Shown here piece by piece: positions 38,173 through 49,767 of a stretch of 64,000 bases of DNA. The translations under genes were made by a program, and so were the position numbers. Where the stretch lies: positions 1-64,000 of the forward strand of contig NZ_NIJF01000044.1 in the NCBI RefSeq assembly GCF_003316765.1. Reading direction: 5' to 3'. Below the pieces are notes generated by a model that worked only from the letters and a program-made list of their open reading frames with translations, did no database searches and was not told the DNA's origin. Positions within the stretch are counted from its first letter, which is position 1. Every line of letters starts with the position of its first letter. The stretch is from Bacillus sp. P14.5 (lineage in GTDB: Bacteria; Bacillota; Bacilli; Bacillales; Bacillaceae_B).

Positions 38173-39314
38173 ATGAAGACGATTTATCTCGATAATGCGG
38201 CAACCTCCCCAATGGATCCCCGTGTTATCGAAGTAATGACAGAAGCAATGAGAGGGACGTTCGGCAATCCATCCAGCATTCATGCTTCAGGAAGAGATGC
38301 CAGACATAAACTCGACAGCGCACGAATGGCAGCGGCAAAAAGCATCGGTGCCGGTTTCAATGAAATTATCTTCACCAGCGGAGGAACCGAGGCAGACAAC
38401 CTGGCTCTTTCCGGTACTGCCCATGCTCTTAAAGAAAAAGGAAGGCATATCATCACTTCTTCGATAGAGCACCATGCCGTTCTCCATACCTGCGCACAGC
38501 TGGAAAAGGAAGGGTTCGAGGTAACTTACCTGCCTGTGGATGAACAAGGGCGTGTTTCTGTTGCGGATGTGGAGTCCGCTTTAAGAGAAGACACCATCCT
38601 GGTCAGCATCATGTACGGTAACAATGAGGTAGGGACCGTCCAGCCAATCTCTGAAATCGGGGAGTTGGTCAGAAGCCGCGGGAGTTTACTTCACACAGAC
38701 GCAGTTCAGGCTTTTGGAATGAAAAAATAGATGTGATGAAAGAAAACATAGACCTTCTTTCCATCTCCGCCCACAAAATCAATGGTCCTAAAGGTGTCGG
38801 ATTTCTTTATGTAAGAAAAGATGTCCCTCTTGAAGCCAAGACTTTTGGCGGGGAACAAGAGAGAAAAAGACGGGCAGGGACAGAAAATCTGCCATCATTA
38901 GTCGGAATGGCTGAAGCGATCAGGCTTTCTCAGGAAGAGATGGATAAAAAGGCAGAAGAATATATAGGGTTTAAACATATCCTTATTGATATCCTGAAAG
39001 AAGATGGAATTGAATTTCACCTGAATGGAAGCCTGGAACATGCGCTTCCCCATGTGCTCAACCTCAGCTTCCCAGGCACCGACGTGGAATCGATGCTGGT
39101 GAATCTGGACTTGGCAGGAATTGCCGTATCAAGCGGCTCCGCGTGTACGGCAGGCTCGATTGAACCTTCCCATGTCCTGCTCGCCATGTTCGGCAAGGAT
39201 TCCGAGCGCTTGCGGAATTCCATCCGCTTCAGTTTTGGGATTAACAACACCGAGGAAGATATCATCCATGCTGGAAGGGAAGTCAGCAAGATAGTCAACC
39301 GCCTGAGAAAATAA
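38173..39314 (+). pseudogene. iscS: Cysteine desulfurase IscS/NifS-like, one-base frameshift
   Basis: The combined frames encode about 380 aa of a class V PLP enzyme that supplies sulfur for tRNA 2-thiouridine with MnmA. Part 1 (38173-38730) has YLDNAATSPMDPRV, GTEADN and HHAVLHTC; part 2 (38733-39314) has the PLP lysine in SAHKINGPKG and the catalytic Cys in SSGSACTAGS. The break is at a six-A run (38722-38727): one more A joins the frames as GMKKIDVMKEN. Domains on both sides are otherwise intact, so a sequencing gap is more likely than true decay. ATG at 38173 is 7 nt after GGAGG. Confidence 0.9.
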
Positions 39315-39536
39315 GGCAGAGTTCAATCTCTTGTCTAACTGTCTTCTTTGTATTAAAATCTTTCTATTGTTTTGAATGGCTTATTTTGAGACTTGTTGGC
39401 TTTACTAAGAATTAACTAAAATTAAGGCCAAGCTGATCTTGGTCACGTTAGAGTAAAATCTGCTTTGTTTTGTAGGTTCTATTCTTATAAAATGTTGTTT
39501 CTAACCATTTCACATCTTCTAGTTATTTATCCAAGC

Positions 39537-39656
39537 GGATTGGAGCGGAAGGTGTACGACCTCCTGCGGGATTAGCGGGACAGGTGAGACCCCACAGGCA
39601 AAGCCGAGGAGGCTCACCGCCCGCCCCGCGGAGTCGTGCACCTGTAGTGGAAATCA
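39537..39656 (+). repeat. Dispersed palindromic element, copy 4
   Basis: It runs from GGATTGGAGCGGAAGG to GTAGTGGAAATCA. The terminal stem GGTGTACGAC with GTCGTGCACC pairs throughout (with a wobble). It separates iscS from mnmA, which are adjacent in B. subtilis. Confidence 0.85.
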
Positions 39657-39753
39657 ACTAATTTTACCAACAATGCCTGGAGAAACATTTGCAATTCAAT
39701 TCGAAGTCATTAGAAACAGCTAAAGGCTTTTTCGGCTTAATAATAGATAATAG

Positions 39754-40887
<1,134 letters not shown>

Positions 40888-40892
40888 CATAC

Positions 40893-40932
40893 AAAGGTTA
40901 ATCAGAATTTTTATCTGGTTAGCCTTTTGTTT
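40893..40932 (+). terminator. Terminator after mnmA
   Basis: AAAGGTTAATCAGA pairs imperfectly with TCTGGTTAGCCTTT, followed by TGTTTTTT. Confidence 0.65.
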
Positions 40933-41025
40933 TTTAGCACAGTGCGATTCTTAATGAAGTCAGTGGTTATGATATACTAGGGACATACACAAGTAAAAAA
41001 TAATCCAAACCAGAGGTGTTTACAT

Positions 41026-41685
41026 ATGGATAAAAATCTTAAAGGAATCGAGCTGCTTCAGGAAGGGAAAATCGAAGAGGCAGTAACGTTTTTTACAGAG
41101 GCAATTGAAGAAAATCCTACAGACCCCGTTGCATACATAAACTTTGGCAATGTCCTGCTTTCAGTAGGAGAAAATGAGAAGGCTGAGAAATTTTTAAAGA
41201 GAGCAATATCTCTTGATGGGAATGCCGCATCCGCTTATTACTCTCTTGGCAACCTTTATTTCAATGGTGAAAATTTTGACGCAGCCAAAGAGGCTTTTGA
41301 GACAGCGGTTCAGAAAGGACTTGAAAATGAAGACGTCTTTTTCATGCTTGGCCTCAGCCTTGTAAATCTTGAACAGCCGAGACTTGCCCTTCCTTACCTT
41401 ATGAGAAGTGTCGAACTTAACGGCCAAGATACAGAAGCCCGTTTCCAATACGGCCTATGCCTGGCCAAAACGGAAGCCTATAAAGAAGCCATCGATCAGC
41501 TTGAAACTGTGGTTGAGCAGGACCCGGAGCATGCAGATGCTTATTATAATCTGGGAGTAGCCCATGCCGGCTATTCGGATGACGCTGAAAAAGCAAGAAG
41601 CTGCTTCGAGAAAGCTCTTGAAGTCCAGCCGGATCACATGCTTGCAGGCTACGGTTTAAAAATGATCGATCAGCTTAATAATTAA
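41026..41685 (+). CDS. Tetratricopeptide repeat protein
   Basis: This 219-aa protein consists of about six TPR units (for example NPTDPVAYINFGNVLLSVGE and DPEHADAYYNLGVAHAGYSD), which form a helical scaffold for protein binding. B. subtilis YrrB occupies the same place between trmU and recD2; its role is not established. AGAGGTG precedes the ATG. A TATACT at 40973-40978 may be its -10 element. Confidence 0.88.
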   Translation: MDKNLKGIELLQEGKIEEAVTFFTEAIEENPTDPVAYINFGNVLLSVGENEKAEKFLKRAISLDGNAASAYYSLGNLYFNGENFDAAKEAFETAVQKGLENEDVFFMLGLSLVNLEQPRLALPYLMRSVELNGQDTEARFQYGLCLAKTEAYKEAIDQLETVVEQDPEHADAYYNLGVAHAGYSDDAEKARSCFEKALEVQPDHMLAGYGLKMIDQLNN

Positions 41686-41715
41686 GTATTAACTTGGAAA
41701 CAAGGGGGTTTCTAA

Positions 41716-44106
41716 ATGAGCAGGCAAGACTCCTTAGAACTTTTCGATGAAAATGAAATCTATGTTAAAGGCAAGCATCTTGTCACCATCTTCCACAATG
41801 AAAGCAATCTCTATTCAGTCATAAGGATCAGGGTGGAATCCACGAATGCCCAATATGAAGACAAGGAAGCGGTCATCACCGGCCATTTCCCTAAAATTCA
41901 TGAACAGGAAACCTATGTGTTCCATGGAGCATTCAAAGACCACCCCAAGTTTGGTATGCAATTTTTAGCACAGCGTTTCAAAAAAGAAATCCCCCAGACG
42001 AAGCAGGGCATTGTTGACTACCTGTCCGGTGAATTATTCAAAGGCATAGGAAAGAAAACAGCTGAAAAAATTGTGGATCAGCTGGGTGAAAATGCAATCA
42101 GCAAAATATTGGAAAGTCCATCCCTTCTCGATGATATTCCAAAACTCCCTCCTGAAAAGGCCAAGTCCCTTTATGATTCCCTCGTTGAACATCAAGGGCT
42201 GGAAAGAGTGTTGATCAGCCTGAATGCATATGGTTTCGGACCCCAGATTTCCATGAAGATTTATCAGGCATACAAAGAACAGACTCTTGAAATTCTGCAG
42301 AAGAATCCTTATAAATTGGTCGAGGATATTGAGGGGATCGGGTTTGGGCGTGCGGATGAACTCGGAAGCAAGCTGGGTCTCACCGGCAGCCATCCTGACC
42401 GTATCAAAGCGGGCTGCCTCTATACTCTGGAGCAGAACTGCCTGCAGGATGGACATGTGTATCTCGAAGCGGAAACCCTGTTGACCAATGTCAAAGCTCT
42501 ACTCGAAAAGAGTCAAAATGAGAGAATCAGCTTTGACGATATCTCGGCTGAAGTGATCAAACTGGAAGAAGAGGGAAAAATTAAAGGCGAAGAACAAAGG
42601 GTGTATCTTCCTTCCCTTTATTTTGCGGAAAAAGGGTTGGTCACCAACATCGAAAAGGTGCTCTCCCAGGACCAATATACTGATCAATTCCCTCAGTCGG
42701 AGTTCCTGATGGCGCTTGGCGGGTTGGAAGAGAGATTGAACGTCCAGTATGCACCGACCCAAAAAGAAGCGATCGAGAAGGCTTTGATGTCCCCGATGAT
42801 GCTTTTGACAGGAGGTCCCGGAACAGGAAAAACCACGGTCATTAAAGGAATCGTCGAGTTGTATGCAGAACTTCACGGCTGTTCGCTTGATCCCAAAGCA
42901 TACAAAGACGAACCATTTCCTGTCCTGCTGGCCGCCCCTACAGGAAGGGCTGCCAAACGAATGACAGAGTCAACCGGTCTCCCTGCGGGCACGATTCACA
43001 GGCTGCTGGGCTGGAATGGTACCGACAGTTTTGATTTTGATGAAGAACGGACGATCAAGGGGAAATTACTGATTGTCGATGAAATGTCCATGGTTGATAC
43101 ATGGCTTGCCAATCAGCTGTTCAAGGCCCTTCCCGACGATATCCAGGTCATTCTGGTTGGCGATGAAGATCAGCTGCCTTCCGTCGGGCCCGGCCAGGTT
43201 TTAAAAGACCTCCTGAAGTCAGAGGTTATCCCGACTGTCCGTTTGAAAGACATTTACCGCCAGGAAGAAGGCTCTTCCATCATCGAGATGGCACATGAGA
43301 TGAAAGAGGGAAGGCTGCCTGCCAATCTGCTGCAGCCTCAAAAGGACCGCTCGTTTATCAAGTGTACGACTGGCCAGATTGCAGAAGTGGTGGAAAAGGT
43401 TGTGACTAACGCCAAGGCTAAAGGGTACAGTGCGAAGGATATCCAAGTGCTTGCCCCTATGTACAGAGGTCCTGCAGGAATCGACAACCTTAATATCATG
43501 CTTCAGGAAATCTTCAACAGTAATGACGGCACCCGGAAGGAAATTACATTTGGAGATACCAAATACCGGATTGGAGATAAAGTCCTGCAGCTCGTCAATC
43601 AGCCGGAAAGCAACGTGTTTAACGGTGATATAGGTGAAGTGATTTCCATTTTCTATGCGAAAGAGAATACGGAAAAACAGGACATGGTACTCGTTTCTTT
43701 CGAAGGAAATGAAGTCACCTACACCCGCCAGGAATTGAATCAAATCACCCTGGCTTACTGCTGTTCCATTCACAAATCTCAGGGAAGCGAGTTTCCGATT
43801 GTGATCCTGCCTGTGGTGAAAAGCTACTTCAGGATGCTTCGCCGGAATCTCTTGTACACAGCCATCACAAGAAGCCGGAACGCCCTGATTCTCTGCGGTG
43901 AGGAACACGCTTTGAAAATGGGAGTGGAAAGAGAAGAAGACGTTAAAAGATTGACAACCCTTTACCAGAAGCTGAAAGCGACAGAGTTTGAAGCGGACGA
44001 AGAGTTGGAGACTGATGAGGAACAGCCAAGAAACATGCTTGAAGAAATGCTTCAAGCCGACCCGATGATCGGAATGGAAAACGTTACACCTTATGATTTC
44101 CTTTAA
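41716..44106 (+). CDS. recD2: RecD2-type ATP-dependent DNA helicase
   Basis: RecD2 (796 aa) is a superfamily 1B 5'-3' helicase that works without RecBC. Visible: an N-terminal RecD2-specific region with helix-hairpin-helix motifs (GELFKGIGKKTAEKI and EDIEGIGFGRADEL), Walker A TGGPGTGKTTVIKG, APTGRAAKRM, Walker B IVDEMSMVD, motif III GDEDQLPSVGPG, and near the end the UvrD_C_2 segment SIHKSQGSEFP and YTAITRSR. It has a role in fork repair and mismatch repair in Bacillus. The start ATG is 31 nt after the TPR gene. Confidence 0.96.
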   Translation: MSRQDSLELFDENEIYVKGKHLVTIFHNESNLYSVIRIRVESTNAQYEDKEAVITGHFPKIHEQETYVFHGAFKDHPKFGMQFLAQRFKKEIPQTKQGIVDYLSGELFKGIGKKTAEKIVDQLGENAISKILESPSLLDDIPKLPPEKAKSLYDSLVEHQGLERVLISLNAYGFGPQISMKIYQAYKEQTLEILQKNPYKLVEDIEGIGFGRADELGSKLGLTGSHPDRIKAGCLYTLEQNCLQDGHVYLEAETLLTNVKALLEKSQNERISFDDISAEVIKLEEEGKIKGEEQRVYLPSLYFAEKGLVTNIEKVLSQDQYTDQFPQSEFLMALGGLEERLNVQYAPTQKEAIEKALMSPMMLLTGGPGTGKTTVIKGIVELYAELHGCSLDPKAYKDEPFPVLLAAPTGRAAKRMTESTGLPAGTIHRLLGWNGTDSFDFDEERTIKGKLLIVDEMSMVDTWLANQLFKALPDDIQVILVGDEDQLPSVGPGQVLKDLLKSEVIPTVRLKDIYRQEEGSSIIEMAHEMKEGRLPANLLQPQKDRSFIKCTTGQIAEVVEKVVTNAKAKGYSAKDIQVLAPMYRGPAGIDNLNIMLQEIFNSNDGTRKEITFGDTKYRIGDKVLQLVNQPESNVFNGDIGEVISIFYAKENTEKQDMVLVSFEGNEVTYTRQELNQITLAYCCSIHKSQGSEFPIVILPVVKSYFRMLRRNLLYTAITRSRNALILCGEEHALKMGVEREEDVKRLTTLYQKLKATEFEADEELETDEEQPRNMLEEMLQADPMIGMENVTPYDFL

Positions 44107-44316
44107 GAAGGCGAACTATATAAGTATCCGGGATGACAGATTCCCGGTGCATTTGAGAAAAATGGCGCCGTTCTTCCTCGTTTGTAAGGAAATTGAATAA
44201 GTTTTGAGCAATTTGGACATAATGGCTACTGGAAAATAGGGCAAAAAACTACTTTAATTCAGTTTTTTTAAAAGTCTGAAAAGCAGTTTCTGCCACGGAT
44301 TTGAAGGGGTGGCCTA

Positions 44317-44505
44317 ATGATGAAATGTCCAAATTGTCAAAGCAAGGATATAGGCAAAATTGGCATTAACCAGTATTATTGCTGGAAGTGTTTTATTGAG
44401 CTTACAGTCACGAAGGGTGTCATACACACTCACCAGGTGGAGGAAGATGGAACATTGAGTTCTTTAGATGATTTGTTTGATGAGGAAGACCGCCAATTAA
44501 GTTAA
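44317..44505 (+). CDS. Small zinc-ribbon-like protein (YrzR-like)
   Basis: The product is 62 aa with two Cys-x2-Cys pairs (CPNCQSKD and YYCWKCF), a likely zinc ribbon at residues 3-25, and an acidic C-terminus (DEEDRQLS). Position before a DUF3918 gene and an AI-2E permease matches yrzR of B. subtilis. The start could be 44317 or 44320 (ATGATG). The function is unknown. Confidence 0.75.
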   Translation: MMKCPNCQSKDIGKIGINQYYCWKCFIELTVTKGVIHTHQVEEDGTLSSLDDLFDEEDRQLS

Positions 44506-44522
44506 AGGAAGAGGTGGGCACC

Positions 44523-44654
44523 TTGAACAAAACAATGGCCTCAATGATCGGATTCGGAGCGGGAATAGCTGCGACAATGTTCTCTCGCCGTTCTGACATG
44601 ATGAACGGAAAAAGTATGAAAAAAATGCGTAAACAAATGAAAAAGATGTTTTAA
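44523..44654 (+). CDS. DUF3918 small protein (YrzQ-like)
   Basis: A 43-aa ORF starts at TTG 44523 behind AGAGGTGGG, 17 nt after the zinc-ribbon gene. It has a short hydrophobic segment (MIGFGAGIAATMF) and a Lys/Met-rich C-terminus (MKKMRKQMKKMF), the DUF3918 pattern. It is probably cotranscribed with the gene before it and ends at a terminator. Confidence 0.75.
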   Translation: MNKTMASMIGFGAGIAATMFSRRSDMMNGKSMKKMRKQMKKMF

Positions 44655-44658
44655 GAGC

Positions 44659-44689
44659 AGAGGGGGGGTTCTTCCCTCTGTTTTTTTGT
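44659..44689 (+). terminator. Terminator after the YrzR/YrzQ-like pair
   Basis: CAGAGGG pairs with CCCTCTG, followed by seven T. Confidence 0.8.
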
Positions 44690-44784
44690 ATTGAGGCTTT
44701 GTGCAGGGAGGGAATATAAAATATTTGTAAATGATTATTCCTCGTTTTTATGCCAGGTATTGATTTGATGACAGTGATTATGAG

Positions 44785-45190
44785 TCTCTCATCACGTTCT
44801 AGCGATCGGAGGCGAGCAAATATCACCGCTGATGGATCTCTAAGCTTGCCCAAGAGACCCGAGCAGAGCAAAAATCAACGCCAACGGGTCTCTAAGCGTG
44901 TTCTAGAGACCCGAGCCGAGCAAATATCACCGCTAACGGGTCTCTAAGCTTGCCTAAGAGACCCGAGCCGAGCAAAAATCACCTCCAACGGGTCTCTAAG
45001 CGTGTTCTAGAGGCCCGAGCCGAGCAAAAATCACCTCCAACGGGTCTCTAAGCGTGTTCTAGAGACCCGAGCCGAGCTAATTTCACCGCCAACGGGTCTC
45101 TAAGCGTGTCCTAAAGACCCGATCCGAGCCAATATCACCGCCAACGGGTCTCTAAACGTGTCCAAGCGACCCGAGCCCAGCATATTTCTG
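44785..45190. repeat. Tandem array D: about eight 52-bp units
   Basis: TAAGC recurs at 44841, 44893, 44945, 44997, 45049 and 45101, and as TAAAC at 45153: exactly 52 bp each time. Each unit has the inverted repeat GGGTCTCTA ... TAGAGACCC around AGCGTGTTC or AGCTTGCC, then CGAGCCGAGCAAAAATCACC. The array lies between the yrzQ-like terminator and the AI-2E permease. No coding potential. Confidence 0.92.
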
Positions 45191-45338
45191 ATTTGATGTA
45201 TTTCAAATCCGCAGCGACGTACAATACCAGCACTCATTTTCCCCTCGATAAATAGCCAATCCTATTCCTCGTATGGTTTCCCTGTTTTTGCCCACATTAA
45301 GTAATAGCAAAGACAAGAGAAGGGAGGAGAGAGGAGAA

Positions 45339-46412
45339 ATGAATAACCGCCCATATGCCAGATGGCTTTACAGGCTGGCAATCACACTTTTGGCAGTGAT
45401 TACGCTGTATGTCTTCTATCTGCTGCAGCCGGTCTGGAAGCCTGTACTAAGTGTAGTGGTGATTGCATTGATTCCCTTCTTGCTTGGAGGCTTTATAACC
45501 TATCTCCTCCATCCGGTGGTCGAAAAGCTGTTTAAGGCAGGAATTCACAGGGGAGTAGCCATCCTGCTGATTTACATTCTCTTTTTTGGCGGACTGGGCT
45601 ATGCTGTCTACAGAGGAATTCCTGTCATTCTCCATCAACTCAAGGACTTGGCGGAGAATGCCCCTCTCTATACAGATCAGTATCAGCGCTGGCTGGAATA
45701 CGTGCAGAACAAAACCTCCACTTGGCCGGATGGTATCCAGCATGAACTGGAATCCAGGATTGAAAGGTTTGAAGCGTGGCTTAATGGGATTGTCGCATTG
45801 CTGTTGTCAGGAATCTTAAAGATCATGAACAGTCTGCTGCTGTTTGCCATTGTCCCGTTTATTTCTTTTTACCTATTGAAAGACTTCCCTAAAGTGAAGA
45901 GCGCTGCTACTAGTCTGACTCCTCAAAAGTGGAGGCGGAGCGCTGGGGAATTCCTTAAGGATTTGGATGAGTCGCTTGGAGGGTACATAAGAGGGCAATT
46001 GTTAGTGTGCTTTCTGATAGGGGCGCTTGCCACGCTTTCTTTCTGGTTATTCGGCATGAAATATCCCCTGCTGCTTGGGATCATAGTGGGAATCACCAAT
46101 GTCATCCCCTACTTCGGTCCGGTTATCGGGGCAGTTCCTGCAGCGATTGTGGCCAGTACAATTTCGACTGATATGGTCCTCAAGGTGGTTGTTGTAGTGT
46201 TAGTCCTGCAGTTCCTGGAAGGAAATGTCCTATCACCGCTGATCGTTGGAAAAAGCTTGCACATGCATCCCTTATTCATAATGGGAGCGCTGATAATAGG
46301 GGGAGAAATAGGCGGGGTGCTGGGGCTGATCGTTGCAGTCCCTCTCTTGGCAATGCTGAGAGTGGCCGTCATACATGCACGCACGCATTTTTCAGTGAAA
46401 GAAAGTTCGTGA
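45339..46412 (+). CDS. AI-2E family transporter (PF01594)
   Basis: This 357-aa membrane protein has about seven to eight TMs and matches the AI-2E/PerM family, with PFISFYLLKDFP and PYFGPVIGAVPAAIVA in the conserved core. Members include putative permeases and the Na+/H+ exchanger-like UPF0118 proteins; the substrate is not determined. I start at ATG 45339 after GGAGGAGAGAGGAG. B. subtilis yrrI has the same place upstream of alaS. Confidence 0.88.
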   Translation: MNNRPYARWLYRLAITLLAVITLYVFYLLQPVWKPVLSVVVIALIPFLLGGFITYLLHPVVEKLFKAGIHRGVAILLIYILFFGGLGYAVYRGIPVILHQLKDLAENAPLYTDQYQRWLEYVQNKTSTWPDGIQHELESRIERFEAWLNGIVALLLSGILKIMNSLLLFAIVPFISFYLLKDFPKVKSAATSLTPQKWRRSAGEFLKDLDESLGGYIRGQLLVCFLIGALATLSFWLFGMKYPLLLGIIVGITNVIPYFGPVIGAVPAAIVASTISTDMVLKVVVVVLVLQFLEGNVLSPLIVGKSLHMHPLFIMGALIIGGEIGGVLGLIVAVPLLAMLRVAVIHARTHFSVKESS

Positions 46413-46444
46413 ACAATAAATTTTTTATTTTTCTCTTAGTTAGA

Positions 46445-46473
46445 TTGACAAATGACTGTGATATTTCTATAAT
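46445..46473 (+). promoter_or_regulatory. Promoter of alaS T-box operon
   Basis: TTGACA (46445-46450) and TATAAT (46468-46473) are both consensus and 17 bp apart. Transcription would start near 46480. Confidence 0.9.
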
Positions 46474-46479
46474 TCGACT

Positions 46480-46738
46480 TATACAATAAAACACTAACCA
46501 AATCGACGAAAGATCGAGTATGTTATAGCCCATCTGAGTGCTGCGAGCACGCAAGAGAGGAATTTCCCCGGCTGAAAGAAATTCCAGATGAAGGATAACA
46601 GAACGCTAATCCAGAGTGCAGCAAACCTGCCGTTCGCCGCGTTAAGGCTCCAGAGTGATGAATTCAATACTTGAGTTCATAACCAGGGTGGTACCGCGAG
46701 CAAGCTCTCGTCCCTGACCAGGGATGGGGGCTTTTTTG
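46480..46738 (+). promoter_or_regulatory. T-box riboswitch leader of alaS
   Basis: The T-box core AGGGTGGTACCGCG lies at 46685-46698, followed by the AAGCTCTCGTCCCTG/CAGGGATGGGGGCTT terminator and a T-run. The specifier codon is likely GCT (Ala) at 46605-46607 in GAACGCTA, consistent with alaS downstream. Confidence 0.93.
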
Positions 46739-46783
46739 TATGCTTTTTTGACTAAAATGGAAAAAATGAAGGAGGAAATTCAC

Positions 46784-49417
46784 TTGAAATCATTAACAGG
46801 TGCTGAAATCAGACAGAAATTTCTAGATTTTTTTAAAGAAAAAGGCCATAGGGTTGAGCCAAGTGCATCCCTCGTTCCCCATGAAGATCCGTCCCTGCTG
46901 TGGATCAACAGCGGTGTAGCAACATTGAAAAAGTACTTTGACGGCCGTGTAATTCCGGAAAATCCGCGTATTGTCAACGCACAGAAGTCCATCAGAACCA
47001 ATGACATTGAAAATGTCGGGAAAACGGCCCGCCACCACACGTTCTTTGAAATGCTGGGCAACTTTTCCATTGGCGATTATTTTAAAGTGGAATCAATGGA
47101 ATGGGCATGGGAATTCCTGACGGATGAAAAATGGATAGGGTTCGACCCCGAGAAGCTGTCAGTTACAATTCATCCTGAAGATGAAGAAGCGTTTGAAATC
47201 TGGAGAGATAAAATCGGCGTTCCTGAGGAAAGAATCATTCGCATCGAGGGCAACTTTTGGGATATCGGAGAGGGGCCAAGCGGACCGAACACAGAAATCT
47301 TTTATGACCGCGGACCCGAGTATGGAGATGACCCGAAGGATCCTGAATTATATCCGGGCGGAGAAAATGACCGTTACCTTGAAGTGTGGAACCTGGTGTT
47401 CTCTGAATTCAACCACAACCCTGATAACACCTACACTCCGCTGCCTAAGAAGAATATTGATACCGGGATGGGACTTGAGAGGATGGCTTGTGTCGCTCAA
47501 GGAGTTCCGACTAACTTCGATACAGACCTGTTCATGCCGATCATGAGGGCTGTTGAAAAGGCTTCTGGCGAAAAATATCGTACAGACGAACTGAAAGATG
47601 TTGCATTCAAAGTGATTGCCGACCATATCAGAACTGTTTCGTTCGCTGTCGGGGATGGCGCCCTTCCATCGAATGAGGGCCGCGGCTATGTCCTCAGAAG
47701 ACTTTTGCGCCGTGCAGTAAGGTTCGCAAAGCAAATCAACATTAACCGTCCATTTATGTTTGAATTGGTTCCGGTAGTCGCAGAAATCATGGTGGACTTC
47801 TACCCGGAAGTGAAAGAGAAAACAGAATTCATCCAGAAAGTGGTTAAAAACGAGGAAGAACGTTTCCATGAAACCCTGAATGAAGGTCTTTCCATTCTCT
47901 CTTCTGTGATTAAAAAGGAAAAGGATGCAGGAAACACAGTTGTTTCCGGAAAAGATGTCTTCCGCCTTTATGACACCTACGGATTTCCTGTTGAGTTGAC
48001 TGAAGAGTACGCAGAGGAAGAAGGCATGACGATCGACCAGGAAGGCTTTGAAAAAGAGATGGAGCTTCAGCGCGACCGTGCCCGTTCTGCCCGCCATGAT
48101 ACAGGTTCTATGCAAGTACAAGGCGGCGTATTGGGAGACATCAAGGTTGGAAGCGAATTTGTTGGCTATGATGACCTTCAAGCGGACGCTAAGGTTGAAG
48201 TGATTGTCTTGAACAATGAACAGGTTGAAAAAGCTGAAAAAGGCGCCGAAATCCAGTTTATCCTTGATAAAACTCCATTTTATGCTGAAAGCGGCGGACA
48301 AATCGGTGATAAAGGCGTGCTGCTTGCAGACGGGGTGAAAGTTTCGGTCAAGGATGTCAAGAAAGCTCCCAATGGACAGAATCTCCACAGTGCTGTTGTG
48401 GAAGAAGGTACCCTGGAGCAAGGCCAGGCAGTAAAAGCGTCTGTCAATGAGATTACCCGGAGTAAAGTCATCAAGAACCATACGGCTACTCACTTACTGC
48501 ATCAAGCTCTTAAAGACGTACTCGGCGGACATGTGAACCAGGCTGGGTCACTGGTGGAGCCGGACCGCCTCCGCTTCGATTTCTCTCACTTCGGAAGTGT
48601 CAGTGCAGAGGAAATGGAAAAAATAGAAGCTATCGTCAATGAACAGGTTTGGAACAGCATTGCGGTAGGCACGAATTATAAATCGCTGAAAGAAGCAAAA
48701 GAAATGGGCGCAATGGCTTTATTTGGAGAGAAATATGGGGATACTGTCCGTATAGTCTCTATCGGAGATTTCAGTCTTGAGCTTTGCGGCGGCTGCCATG
48801 TCAGCAATACTTCTGCAATCGGGCTGTTCAAAATCGTTTCAGAAAGCGGTATTGGTGCAGGGACACGGAGGATTGAAGCTGTGACTGGTGAAGGTGCCTA
48901 TAACCTTCTCAATGAGCAGGTAGGCCTTCTAAAACAGGCAGCTGAAAAGATTAAATCCAAACCGAAGGATATTGTTTCCCGAATCGACAGCCTTCTTGCT
49001 GAAATGAAGGATTTGCAGCGTGAAAATGAATCACTATCCAGCAAATTGTCCAACATAGAAGCTGGCAGTCTGACAGACCAGGTGAAAACAATCGAAGGTG
49101 TCAATGTCCTTTCGGCAAAAATTGCAGGCGGAGATATGAATACCCTGAGAAACATGGTTGACGATCTCAAGCAAAAACTGGGATCGGCTGTAGTGGTCCT
49201 GGGCTCTGCGCAAGATGACAAAGTCAGCATCAGCGCAGGAGTTACAAAAGACCTGATTGAAAAAGGTTACCATGCAGGAAAGCTGGTAAAAGAAGTTGCG
49301 GGAATCTGCGGCGGAGGCGGCGGAGGCCGTCCGGATATGGCTCAGGCTGGCGGAAAAAACCCCGAAAAACTGGATGAAGCCCTGAAGTTTGTAGAAGAAT
49401 GGATCAAATCCGTTTAA
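46784..49417 (+). CDS. alaS: Alanyl-tRNA synthetase
   Basis: AlaRS (877 aa) has the N-terminal class II catalytic domain ([34 protein letters not shown]), the C-Ala and editing domains with zinc ligands in [11 protein letters not shown] and CGGCHVSNT, and the glycine-rich [15 protein letters not shown] near the C-terminus. I start at TTG 46784, which has AAGGAGG 8 nt upstream and gives the family N-terminus; an upstream in-frame start lies inside the T-box terminator. It heads an alaS-ireB-ruvX-DUF1292 cluster. Confidence 0.98.
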   Translation: MKSLTGAEIRQKFLDFFKEKGHRVEPSASLVPHEDPSLLWINSGVATLKKYFDGRVIPENPRIVNAQKSIRTNDIENVGKTARHHTFFEMLGNFSIGDYFKVESMEWAWEFLTDEKWIGFDPEKLSVTIHPEDEEAFEIWRDKIGVPEERIIRIEGNFWDIGEGPSGPNTEIFYDRGPEYGDDPKDPELYPGGENDRYLEVWNLVFSEFNHNPDNTYTPLPKKNIDTGMGLERMACVAQGVPTNFDTDLFMPIMRAVEKASGEKYRTDELKDVAFKVIADHIRTVSFAVGDGALPSNEGRGYVLRRLLRRAVRFAKQININRPFMFELVPVVAEIMVDFYPEVKEKTEFIQKVVKNEEERFHETLNEGLSILSSVIKKEKDAGNTVVSGKDVFRLYDTYGFPVELTEEYAEEEGMTIDQEGFEKEMELQRDRARSARHDTGSMQVQGGVLGDIKVGSEFVGYDDLQADAKVEVIVLNNEQVEKAEKGAEIQFILDKTPFYAESGGQIGDKGVLLADGVKVSVKDVKKAPNGQNLHSAVVEEGTLEQGQAVKASVNEITRSKVIKNHTATHLLHQALKDVLGGHVNQAGSLVEPDRLRFDFSHFGSVSAEEMEKIEAIVNEQVWNSIAVGTNYKSLKEAKEMGAMALFGEKYGDTVRIVSIGDFSLELCGGCHVSNTSAIGLFKIVSESGIGAGTRRIEAVTGEGAYNLLNEQVGLLKQAAEKIKSKPKDIVSRIDSLLAEMKDLQRENESLSSKLSNIEAGSLTDQVKTIEGVNVLSAKIAGGDMNTLRNMVDDLKQKLGSAVVVLGSAQDDKVSISAGVTKDLIEKGYHAGKLVKEVAGICGGGGGGRPDMAQAGGKNPEKLDEALKFVEEWIKSV

Positions 49418-49497
49418 ATCGACACTAAAGTGGTGTACAATGAAGGTAATAAGACAGGTTTGCCAGAATACACCAAGCCTAAAGAGAGGTGCGAATT

Positions 49498-49764
49498 ATG
49501 AGCTCTTTTGATAAAACAATGCGATTTAATTTTTCGGAGGAACCATTTGAACAGGATGTAAACGAGGTCTTGCTCCAGGTTCATAATGCTTTGCAGGAAA
49601 AAGGATATAATCCAATCAATCAAATTGTAGGTTATCTGTTATCTGGAGATCCTGCGTACATTCCCAGACATCAGGATGCACGTAACATCATCCGCCGATT
49701 AGAGCGTGATGAGATCATTGAAGTGCTGGTGAAATCTTATTTAAAGCAGCACAAAGAGGGGTAA
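49498..49764 (+). CDS. ireB: IreB family regulatory phosphoprotein
   Basis: The product is 88 aa and matches the IreB/UPF0297 (YrzL) family with [15 protein letters not shown] and [15 protein letters not shown]. In Enterococcus IreB is a target of the IreK Ser/Thr kinase and dampens cephalosporin resistance; the role in Bacillus is less clear. ATG at 49498 follows AGAGAGGTG. ruvX begins 3 nt after the stop, a nearly universal Firmicutes arrangement. Confidence 0.95.
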   Translation: MSSFDKTMRFNFSEEPFEQDVNEVLLQVHNALQEKGYNPINQIVGYLLSGDPAYIPRHQDARNIIRRLERDEIIEVLVKSYLKQHKEG

Positions 49765-49767
49765 AAC

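Noticed and set aside
38173..39314. True pseudogene of iscS
   Set aside because: The only defect is one base in an A-run, the same kind as in five other places, and both halves keep all catalytic residues; a sequencing gap is favoured.
43219..44055. 278-aa ORF antisense to recD2
   Set aside because: It is the shadow of recD2 conserved helicase motifs, without its own start signals.
47348..48493. 381-aa ORF antisense to alaS
   Set aside because: It lies entirely inside the well-supported alaS gene on the other strand and has no family features.
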